From: Candidatus Aminicenantota bacterium
GTDB taxonomy: Bacteria > Acidobacteriota > Aminicenantia > JAMOAD01
DNA length: 7,194 bases
Assembly: GCA_027070475.1 (NCBI GenBank)
Contig: JALXDT010000088.1
Span: 1 to 7,194 of the forward strand
Direction of reading: 5' to 3'
Shown: positions 1-5,659 of the stretch, in pieces
How the letters are laid out: the number at the start of each line of letters is the position of its first letter
Position numbering within the stretch: position 1 is the stretch's first letter
Position numbers and translations under genes: made by a program
Notes under the pieces: generated by a model
Seen by the model: the letters and a program-made list of their open reading frames with translations, nothing else
The model's database searches: none
Told to the model about the DNA's origin: nothing

Positions 1-96
1 CTTGCAATCAATTTTCTTGATTTTTATTTTCACGGAATCTATTCAAGCTTTAAAAAGAGCTTAAAAAAAATAGAAAAAACATTCATAAAAAACTGA
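1..96 (+). CDS. Possible 3' end of an upstream gene (frame uncertain)
   Basis: Two forward frames are open from the window edge. The frame starting at base 1 runs 31 codons to TGA at 94-96 and ends in a lysine-rich tail after an aromatic segment (FLDFYFHGIYSS). The frame starting at base 2 runs 20 codons to TAA at 62-64 and reads as a hydrophobic stretch followed by TESIQALKRA, like a last membrane helix with a short cytoplasmic tail. The third forward frame and all three reverse frames close quickly. I cannot decide between the two readings or name a family, and it is possible that neither is coding. Confidence 0.3.
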   Translation, partial: LAINFLDFYFHGIYSSFKKSLKKIEKTFIKN

Positions 97-110
97 AAAA
101 CTAAATTATA

Positions 111-123
111 TTTTTTACTGATA
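111..123 (+). repeat. 13-bp direct repeat TTTTTTACTGATA, copy 1
   Basis: This exact 13-mer recurs at 3807-3819, and a shorter form (TTTTTACTG) is at 7124-7132. All three lie between genes and each follows an A-run. This copy spans the -35 region of the antiporter promoter. Confidence 0.5.
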
Positions 124-142
124 TTTTTAAATCTGATATAAT
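114..142 (+). promoter_or_regulatory. Extended -10 promoter for the antiporter-UvrA operon
   Basis: A perfect -10 hexamer TATAAT (137-142) carries the extended -10 TG at 134-135. Seventeen bases upstream is a -35-like TTTACT (114-119, four of six matches). Transcription would start near 148-149, on the ATG of the antiporter gene itself, so the mRNA would have no or almost no leader. No Shine-Dalgarno sequence exists between the box and the ATG. TATAAT is common by chance in AT-rich DNA; the TG extension, the 17-bp spacing and the absence of a ribosome binding site together are the support. Confidence 0.55.
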
Positions 143-147
143 TTCCG

Positions 148-1116
148 ATGTCCTTATTGGTTTTATGGATAGAATTTATTTTTATCTTATTTCTTATCTA
201 TATTTCAGGAGAAAGATTGTCATTTTATGGGGATAGGCTTTCTTCAAGAATGGGAATTTCAGAAGGGTTGATAGGGGTTACGCTTATATCCGCTGTTACT
301 TCACTACCCGAGCTTTTTACAGGTATAAGCGCTGTTAATATTGTAAAAGACAATAATATGCTTTTCGGTGAAATATTGGGAAGCTGTATTTTTAATCTGA
401 CTATAGTATCAATAATGAGCTTTGCTTTGAAAAAATCAAATCTTTTCACAATAATTTCAAAAAGATTTAAAAAAACATCTTTACTTACAGGAGGATTACT
501 CCTCTCTGTTGCTTTTTTTCTGAAAGTCAGATTTCCTTCTATAGGATTCATCGGTCTTCAATCAATTATAATAACTTTTTTTTATTTCGGGATTCTCAAA
601 ATCATATACAATAAAGAATTTAAACCTGTTGATAAAGAGGAAAAAAGTTCGGAAAGTTTATTGAATATAGTTTTAAAATTTTCAATAGCTTCTGTTGTAA
701 TAATTGCTACCGGTCTATATTTACCGGTTCTTGCAAAAAAAATAGCTATAAAAATGGACTGGACATCTACCTTTATGGGACTTTTATTTATTGCAATGAT
801 TACATCTTTACCTGAGTTGGTTGTATCTTATTCAGCTGCAAAGAGAGGATTTTTTGGAATTGCCATTGGGAATATATTCGGTAGTATAATTTTTAATATT
901 TTAATTTTATCCATTGTTGACATTTTTTACATAAAAGGAACTATATGGAAAATCGAAAGCTGGTCTAATTTCTGGACAGCTATTGTTGTCGGTGGGATAT
1001 CAATCTTCGCCGCTTTTTCAGGTAAAATAATTAAGAGTAGAATATCTCAAATTATTGTATCTCTGATTATCATTATTTTGTATATTCTGGTTCTCTCCTT
1101 ATCTTTTGTATCTTAA
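148..1116 (+). CDS. Ca2+:cation antiporter, CaxA/YrbG type (sodium/calcium exchanger family)
   Basis: This 322-residue inner-membrane protein should exchange Ca2+ (or a similar divalent ion) for Na+ or H+. It has the two inverted alpha-repeats of the family. Alpha-1 carries TSLPE at 51-55 and GSCIFN at 78-83; alpha-2 carries TSLPE at 219-223 and GSIIFN at 245-250. The ligands known from archaeal NCX structures are matched: T51, S52, E55, S79, N83 and T219, S220, E223, S246, N250. About ten hydrophobic helices fit (roughly 3-20, 37-62, 70-92, 110-126, 131-150, 172-192, 205-230, 236-258, 274-291, 299-318) around a charged loop at 153-170. The usual GTSLPE glycine is V50 in alpha-1 and I218 in alpha-2, and the GSN asparagine is replaced in both repeats. 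An in-frame TAA at 139-141 rules out a longer start, and the next ATG would delete helix 1. Family certain, ion unproven. Confidence 0.9.
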   Translation: MSLLVLWIEFIFILFLIYISGERLSFYGDRLSSRMGISEGLIGVTLISAVTSLPELFTGISAVNIVKDNNMLFGEILGSCIFNLTIVSIMSFALKKSNLFTIISKRFKKTSLLTGGLLLSVAFFLKVRFPSIGFIGLQSIIITFFYFGILKIIYNKEFKPVDKEEKSSESLLNIVLKFSIASVVIIATGLYLPVLAKKIAIKMDWTSTFMGLLFIAMITSLPELVVSYSAAKRGFFGIAIGNIFGSIIFNILILSIVDIFYIKGTIWKIESWSNFWTAIVVGGISIFAAFSGKIIKSRISQIIVSLIIIILYILVLSLSFVS

Positions 1117-3798
1117 ATGAGCTCAAAAGATTATATTGAGATAGAAGGAGCAAGACAGAATAACCTGAAAATTGATAAAATAAAAATTCCTCTTTATAAG
1201 AATATTGTGATTACAGGAGTATCGGGAGCTGGAAAATCCTCCCTTGTAATGGATACCATATATGCGGAAAGTCAAAGAAGATTTTTTCTCTCTCTTTCAA
1301 CTTTTGCAAGACAGTTCTTTGAAAAAATTCCATCTCCTGATGTGAAATTCATAAATGAGCTTCAACCCTCCATAGCAGTCATAAGAAAAAGTTTTATAAA
1401 AAACCCACGATCTACTGTTGCCACCATAACAGAGATTTATGATTTTTTAAGAATACTATTTGCAAAGAAAGGAAAACCGTACTGTCCCTCCTGTGGAAGA
1501 GAAATTATAAAATATAATCCTGAGTCTTTGAAAAAAGAAATTTTAGAAAGATTTTCAGGCATGAAAATAAATTTTGGTTTTATTACAAATAAGGAGTTAA
1601 AAGAAATCTATGGAGGAGGCTTTTTATATGCAATAGTAGATGGAAAGAGGGAATCCATTTTTAAGGTCAAGTCCAATCCCATTTATGTTGTGATTGATAC
1701 ACTTATTGTTAAGCCTTCGGAAGGAGAAAGAGTTTTTGAAGGAATCCTGACAGCTTTTCACTGGAGTAATAGTTTTTTTGTGGAAGGAGGAGGTAGAATT
1801 CATCTGTACTCGGGAGATTTTTCTTGTCCCTACTGTAAGCTAAAAATACCTCCCCCTGATTCAGCACTATTTTCTTTTAATTCCTCAAAGGGAGCCTGTC
1901 CTGTCTGTAAAGGGTATGGAGATATTATTGAGATTGATATAAAGAAAGTCATTCCTGATTCTGAACTCTCAATCGAAGAGGGAGCAATAGAACCCTTTGA
2001 AAAACCTGCTGCCTATGAATTAAAAGAGGAACTGGTAGAGTTTTGCAGAAAAGAAAAAATCCCACTGAATAAGCCTTTCAAGAAATTAAAAGATATTGAA
2101 AAAAAATTGATTATAGAGGGTGGAAAGGGATACTATGGGGTTAAAGGTTTTTTCCAATGGCTGGAAACAAAAAAGTATAAAACCCATGTAAGAGTTTTTT
2201 TGAGTAAATACAGAAAGTATACTGAATGTCCTGCATGTAAAGGGAGCAGATTGAACAGGGATGCACTTTCCTATAAAATCGAAGGAAAGAATATGGGGGA
2301 TATTATAAATATGGATATCGGGGAATTTAAAAAGTTTATAGACACAATAAGTGAAAAATGGAAGGAGGATAAGGCGGTAAAAACAATTATAAGTGAATTA
2401 AGGGAGAGAGCAAACTATCTTATAAAAGTAGGTCTTGAATATCTTACTTTGAAGAGAAAGACTTTTACACTTTCCGGAGGGGAAGCTCAAAGAATCTCTC
2501 TTACAACGGTTCTTGGAACTACACTTTCTGATACAATGATTATAATAGAGGAGGTTTCAAGAGGGCTTCATATTTATGATTTCAAAAACCTTGTGGAAAT
2601 TATAAAAGAGTTAAAGGGAAATAAAAATTCTCTCTTAATGATTGAGCATTCGGAGGATGCAATGAAAATTTCAGATGAAATTATTGAACTTGGCCCCGGT
2701 TCCGGAGAAAAGGGTGGAAATATAGTCTTTCAGGGGAACTTTAGAGAATATCAAAAGACAGATACTTTTTTAGAGATAAAAAAAGGTTTGACTGTTAATT
2801 ATGAAAAAAAAATTCAGGATCATCCTGATTATTTGGAAGTTTGGGGAGCAAAAAAGTATAATATCAATGATATCGATTTTAAAATACCTCTTAAGAACCT
2901 GATAAGTATAACAGGGGTTTCGGGCGCTGGAAAGAGTACACTTTTATATGAAATCCTTTATAAAGGGTTAAAAAAGGAAGAAATAAATTATAAAAAAATC
3001 AAAACAGCCGGGATAAGAAAAACAATTTACATTGATGATTCATTACCCTCAAGAAGTACGAGGGCCACTGTTGGTACATATTTAAAGCTGATGGAACCAA
3101 TAAGAACCTTTTTCTCAGAACTTCCTGAATCAAAAGCAAAAGGTTTTAAAAAAGCTCATTTTTCATTTAATAGAAAAGAAGGACAATGCCCCGAATGTAA
3201 AGGGACCGGTTTTATCACGGTTGAGCTTCAATTTCTATCCGATATGAATCTTTTATGTGATGAATGTAATGGAAAAAGATTCAGAAAGGAAATTTTAGAT
3301 ATCAAATACAAGGGGAAAAACATTTATAATATAATGGAACTTACACTAACTGAGCTTGAAGAGTTTTTCAAAATAGAGATTCCTGTTTTGGAAGAAAGGC
3401 TCAAAATAACAAAGGATCTGGGTATAGATTACTTAAAATTAGGGCAACCAATTTCCACTCTCTCTGGTGGGGAAAGCCAGAGAATAAAGCTTTCAAAATA
3501 CTTTTCAAATGAAAAGGTAAAAAACACACTTTTTCTTATTGATGAACCCACTGTTGGTCTCCATCCAAAAGATATTCAGAAAATAATTGAGACTTTCAGA
3601 AAATTTTTAAAGATGGGAGCTACAATTGTTGTAGTTGAGCATAATCCGTTTTTTATCCTCTCTTCTGATTATGTTATTGACCTTGGACCGGAAGGGGGGA
3701 AAAAAGGGGGAAAATTAATTTATCAGGGGGATCTTTCAGGCTTATTAAATAATACCTTTTCTCTTACAGGAAAAATGTTAAGAGAAATGATTAATTAA
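1117..3798 (+). CDS. UvrA-family ABC ATPase, divergent (probable UvrA paralogue)
   Basis: This 893-residue protein has the double-ATPase UvrA architecture; UvrA dimers recognise DNA damage and load UvrB. NBD-I: Walker A TGVSGAGKS at 33-41, signature LSGGEAQR at 452-459, H-loop His511. NBD-II: Walker A TGVSGAGKS at 599-607, signature LSGGESQR at 782-789, Walker B LFLIDEPTVGLH at 805-816, H-loop His842. Zinc pairs: C237/C240 with C261/C264, C371/C374, and C691/C694 with C714/C717; another CxxC is at 123-126. The UvrB-binding region (about 127-236) is shortened but not absent, and the protein is some 50 residues shorter than E. coli UvrA. Oddly, NBD-I Walker B reads IIIEEVSRGLH, with E478 where Asp is expected, and the Q-loop glutamines appear to be R90 and D641. 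The ATG abuts the antiporter stop with no Shine-Dalgarno site, implying translational coupling. Family certain; canonical repair role doubtful. Confidence 0.92.
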   Translation: MSSKDYIEIEGARQNNLKIDKIKIPLYKNIVITGVSGAGKSSLVMDTIYAESQRRFFLSLSTFARQFFEKIPSPDVKFINELQPSIAVIRKSFIKNPRSTVATITEIYDFLRILFAKKGKPYCPSCGREIIKYNPESLKKEILERFSGMKINFGFITNKELKEIYGGGFLYAIVDGKRESIFKVKSNPIYVVIDTLIVKPSEGERVFEGILTAFHWSNSFFVEGGGRIHLYSGDFSCPYCKLKIPPPDSALFSFNSSKGACPVCKGYGDIIEIDIKKVIPDSELSIEEGAIEPFEKPAAYELKEELVEFCRKEKIPLNKPFKKLKDIEKKLIIEGGKGYYGVKGFFQWLETKKYKTHVRVFLSKYRKYTECPACKGSRLNRDALSYKIEGKNMGDIINMDIGEFKKFIDTISEKWKEDKAVKTIISELRERANYLIKVGLEYLTLKRKTFTLSGGEAQRISLTTVLGTTLSDTMIIIEEVSRGLHIYDFKNLVEIIKELKGNKNSLLMIEHSEDAMKISDEIIELGPGSGEKGGNIVFQGNFREYQKTDTFLEIKKGLTVNYEKKIQDHPDYLEVWGAKKYNINDIDFKIPLKNLISITGVSGAGKSTLLYEILYKGLKKEEINYKKIKTAGIRKTIYIDDSLPSRSTRATVGTYLKLMEPIRTFFSELPESKAKGFKKAHFSFNRKEGQCPECKGTGFITVELQFLSDMNLLCDECNGKRFRKEILDIKYKGKNIYNIMELTLTELEEFFKIEIPVLEERLKITKDLGIDYLKLGQPISTLSGGESQRIKLSKYFSNEKVKNTLFLIDEPTVGLHPKDIQKIIETFRKFLKMGATIVVVEHNPFFILSSDYVIDLGPEGGKKGGKLIYQGDLSGLLNNTFSLTGKMLREMIN

Positions 3799-3813
3799 AA
3801 AACTCCTTTTTTA
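3797..3813 (+). terminator. Weak A/T hairpin overlapping the UvrA stop codon
   Basis: Six As (3797-3802), a CTCC loop and six Ts (3807-3812) make a perfect A:T hairpin that can be closed by T3796-A3813. It overlaps the TAA stop of the UvrA-like gene. With no G:C pair in the stem it would be weak, so termination here is only a possibility. Confidence 0.2.
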
Positions 3814-3819
3814 CTGATA
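3807..3819 (+). repeat. 13-bp direct repeat TTTTTTACTGATA, copy 2
   Basis: Identical to 111-123. It begins eight bases after the stop of the UvrA-like gene, and its Ts form the right arm of the A/T hairpin there. Confidence 0.5.
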
Positions 3820-3894
3820 ATAAACTTATTCCTTTAGATAAGATTTTTATAAAGAAAAAGGGTAAAGGAGAATATTGTTTAGTAAATGGTTAAT

Positions 3895-3922
3895 CTTTTT
3901 TCAATTTTAATTTTGAAAAAAG
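3895..3922. repeat. 10-bp perfect inverted repeat in the UvrA-phosphatase spacer
   Basis: CTTTTTTCAA (3895-3904) and TTGAAAAAAG (3913-3922) are exact reverse complements around an 8-nt loop. The element begins about 100 nt after the UvrA-like stop and ends 7 bp before the predicted -35 box of the phosphatase promoter. It could be a low-GC terminator or an operator for a dimeric regulator. No U-tract follows on the + strand, which argues against a classic intrinsic terminator. Confidence 0.4.
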
Positions 3923-3929
3923 TTCTCTC

Positions 3930-3958
3930 TTGAATTAATCTTGTTAATGAAATAAAAT
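3930..3958 (+). promoter_or_regulatory. Sigma70-like promoter for the GAF-PP2C gene
   Basis: TTGAAT (3930-3935, four of six) and TAAAAT (3953-3958, five of six) are separated by exactly 17 bp. Transcription would begin around 3965, giving the phosphatase gene a leader of about 50 nt that contains its GAGG-type ribosome binding site and a possible short leader ORF. Confidence 0.45.
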
Positions 3959-3973
3959 TATTCTGGAGGGAAA

Positions 3974-4027
3974 ATGGTTTATAAAAAAGAAAGAACATTT
4001 TTCAAGAGGGGGAAAGATGAAGTTTAA
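3974..4027 (+). CDS. Possible 17-residue leader peptide overlapping the phosphatase start
   Basis: A short ORF (MVYKKERTFFKRGKDEV) starts with ATG at 3974 behind a purine-rich GGAGGG (3965-3970) and ends with TAA at 4025-4027, eleven bases inside the phosphatase gene and in a different frame. The peptide is strongly basic and matches no family I know. Its translation would carry ribosomes across the phosphatase start site, so it could couple or tune expression. Against it: the spacing to ATG is short (3-4 nt), and the predicted transcription start falls on the GGAGGG itself. Confidence 0.25.
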   Translation: MVYKKERTFFKRGKDEV

Positions 4028-5342
4028 AATAAAAAAATTTAAAAAAAATGAAAATAGACTTCAGCTCTTGGAGGAGGAGAATAAAAGACTTAGGGAAACT
4101 ATTCAAGAATTATCCATTCTAAATGATATTGCAATAGCAATAAGTACTACCCTTTCACTTGATAAGATTATAAATTTGATAGTAGATAAATGCATTAAAC
4201 ATTTTGAGGTTGAGCAAGGTGCTATTATGTTAGTAGAGAACAAAAGAGAAAAACAACCTGCTCTTTACACTATGGTGCGGAGAATTGATCAAACGAATTA
4301 CCTGGTGCCTTATAGACTAAATGAACAGTTGATAGAGTGGATGCTAACCGATTCAAAGCCATTAATAATAAATGATATTTCAAAAAACAAGAAGTTTATA
4401 AAGTCGGATTCTGGTCAGTTTAAAATTCATTCTCTTGTTGCCGTTCCCTTAATTACAAAGAATAAAATGATCGGAGTTCTGGCTCTTTTTAATAAAAAAA
4501 ATAAAAAAGGATTCACTTCTGGAGACCAAAGGCTTTTATCAATTATTGCAACAGAATCAGCTCAGGTTATTGAAAATGCAAGGCTTTATAAACAGGAGCA
4601 AGAATTTAAAAGGATTAAAGAAGAACTGAGAATGGCTTTTCAAATCCAGAGAAACCTTCTTCCTAAAGAACTCCCTTCTGTCAAAAACTATGACATTGCT
4701 GCAATTAATATTCCTGCAAGGAGTGTAAGTGGGGATTATTATGATTTTGAAGATAGTTTTAAACCTGATATATATTTCTGCGTTGGAGATGTTTCAGGAA
4801 AAGGAATGCCAGCGGCTCTTTTAGCAGCAAATCTTCAGGCAACATTGAGAGGTCAGCTATTTTTAAACAATTCTATTGGTGTAATTTTAAAAAATACGAA
4901 TTTTATTTTATACAATAACTCCAGTCCTGAAAAGTTTGCTACACTCTTTTTCTCTTCCCTGAATTATGAAACTCATCTTTTAAAGTATAGCAATGCAGGT
5001 CATAATCCTCCTCTATTTTTCAAAAATAATGGTGATAAAATAATAAGATTAAAGGAAGGGGGAATGATTTTAGGAATTATGGAAAACTCTGAGTATGAAG
5101 AGGGAGAGATTAAGTTCGAAAAAGATGATCTACTGGTAGTTTTTTCTGATGGTATAACTGAAGCAATGAATACAAATGATGAGGAATTTGGTGAGGATAG
5201 ACTTATAAAAGCTGTAGAGGAAAGAATAGGAGAAGATGCTAACACAATAGTAGACTACATAGTAAAACAGATAAGAAAGTTTGCCGGAAAAAGACCCCAG
5301 AATGATGATATGACAATTATTGCAATAAGAAGAAAAGCTTGA
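4017..5342 (+). CDS. GAF-domain PP2C serine/threonine phosphatase, RsbU/SpoIIE type
   Basis: This 441-residue soluble protein probably dephosphorylates a phosphoserine on an anti-anti-sigma (STAS) protein, as RsbU-class enzymes do in partner-switching. A basic N-terminus leads into a short coiled coil (about 11-35), a GAF sensor domain (about 37-187), a linker helix (188-215, with the AFQIQRNLLP motif typical before RsbU catalytic domains) and a PP2C domain (about 222-441). Metal-site residues are intact: SGDYYD at 238-243, GDVSGKG at 257-263, SDG at 377-379 and NDDMT at 429-433, plus NAGHNPP at 326-332. GAGG at 4006-4009 lies seven bases before the ATG. No membrane helix is seen, so the signal sensed by GAF is probably cytoplasmic. 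No STAS protein, kinase or sigma factor lies beside it, so the target is unknown. Confidence 0.9.
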   Translation: MKFKIKKFKKNENRLQLLEEENKRLRETIQELSILNDIAIAISTTLSLDKIINLIVDKCIKHFEVEQGAIMLVENKREKQPALYTMVRRIDQTNYLVPYRLNEQLIEWMLTDSKPLIINDISKNKKFIKSDSGQFKIHSLVAVPLITKNKMIGVLALFNKKNKKGFTSGDQRLLSIIATESAQVIENARLYKQEQEFKRIKEELRMAFQIQRNLLPKELPSVKNYDIAAINIPARSVSGDYYDFEDSFKPDIYFCVGDVSGKGMPAALLAANLQATLRGQLFLNNSIGVILKNTNFILYNNSSPEKFATLFFSSLNYETHLLKYSNAGHNPPLFFKNNGDKIIRLKEGGMILGIMENSEYEEGEIKFEKDDLLVVFSDGITEAMNTNDEEFGEDRLIKAVEERIGEDANTIVDYIVKQIRKFAGKRPQNDDMTIIAIRRKA

Positions 5343-5360
5343 TAATTTCTATTCTGATGT

Positions 5361-5407
5361 GCAGGCTAAATTGAACAGGCGAGGAATGAACGCAGCGCTA
5401 TTTTTTT
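5361..5407. other. GC-rich patch with imperfect tandem units, then a T7 run
   Basis: Bases 5361-5399 are about 54% G+C (21 of 39), far above the surroundings. They include two imperfect units of 14-15 nt, each beginning CAGGC and ending TGAA (5362-5375 and 5376-5390), followed by CGCAGCGCT, whose AGCGCT is self-complementary, and then seven Ts (5401-5407). The T-run suggests a terminator for the phosphatase transcript, yet the best stem I can draw (GCG 5379-5381 with CGC 5391-5393) is only 3 bp. It may instead be the scar of a repeat or mobile element, or part of a small RNA. Confidence 0.35.
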
Positions 5408-5574
5408 GTTGCTATGGTAAAGTTTTTATATGTACTATGTTCAGGATGGATTCTGGGAATAAAATTAAAAGCAAGAAATAAAATATCTGTTCTGGTTTTT
5501 TATCAATATATAATAACCCGCTTATTTTTACCCAATGTAAAAAATGGCAGACTTGTTGGATTAAATATAAATTT

Positions 5575-5597
5575 AAACTTTCTCTTCAAGTTTTTTT
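5575..5597 (+). terminator. Weak hairpin followed by a T-run
   Basis: AAACTT (5575-5580) and AAGTTT (5588-5593) pair across a 7-nt loop, and the Ts continue to 5597 before a G. This is the layout of an intrinsic terminator, but the stem has only one G:C pair and lies about 230 nt beyond the phosphatase stop codon. Confidence 0.25.
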
Positions 5598-5599
5598 GT

Positions 5600-5629
5600 T
5601 TGATTTTTAAATGTTTCTAAGATTATAAT
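5600..5629 (+). promoter_or_regulatory. Promoter of the M20 peptidase gene
   Basis: A perfect TATAAT (5624-5629) is preceded at 18 bp by TTGATT (5600-5605, four of six). Transcription would begin near 5636, leaving a leader of about 24 nt that contains the AAGGAG ribosome binding site. This is a normal leadered arrangement, in contrast to the promoters before 148 and 7148. Confidence 0.5.
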
Positions 5630-5647
5630 AAAAATTAAACAATTAAT

Positions 5648-5653
5648 AAGGAG
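5648..5653 (+). promoter_or_regulatory. Ribosome binding site that sets the peptidase start
   Basis: AAGGAG touches the ATG at 5654 directly (zero spacing, which would not initiate well) but is six bases from the in-frame ATG at 5660, the ideal distance. This makes 5660 the better start. Confidence 0.75.
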
Positions 5654-5659
5654 ATGAAA

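Larger units (their letters stand above)
5343..5653. other. Intergenic spacer after the phosphatase gene
   Basis: I find no convincing gene here. A 68-codon open frame (5414-5620) has no ribosome binding site and reads as unstructured hydrophobic sequence without motifs. What the spacer does hold is a GC-rich patch followed by a T-run near its left end, a weak hairpin with a T-run near the middle right, and the promoter and ribosome binding site of the peptidase gene at its right end; these are listed separately. Confidence 0.6.

Noticed and set aside
225..551. Reverse-strand ORF inside the antiporter gene, and similar reverse ORFs at 5000-5245, 5713-5916, 6195-6444 and 6529-6741
   Set aside because: Each lies wholly inside a well-supported forward gene, shows no motif, and is the mirror of the forward codon pattern.
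3803..3870. Long-range pairing CTCCTTT (3803-3809) with AAAGGAG (3864-3870)
   Set aside because: Seven pairs closing a loop of over 50 nt with no supporting inner helices is not convincing as a terminator or riboswitch.
3864..3932. AAAGGAG at 3864-3870 with tiny ORFs behind it (TTG at 3875, 11 codons; ATG at 3885, 15 codons)
   Set aside because: The TTG ORF is too short to credit and the ATG ORF is 14 bases from the putative site. Both lie upstream of the predicted promoter and cross the inverted repeat, and the coding content is not distinctive.
5341..5420. Integron attC-like or CRISPR-like repeat in the GC-rich patch
   Set aside because: No GTTRRRY/RYYYAAC core sites, no long imperfect hairpin and no regularly spaced repeats were found.
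5414..5620. 68-codon + strand ORF between the phosphatase and peptidase genes
   Set aside because: It has no Shine-Dalgarno site and no recognisable motif, its residues are the hydrophobic mix expected from AT-rich noise, and its tail runs through a hairpin and the -35 box of the next promoter.
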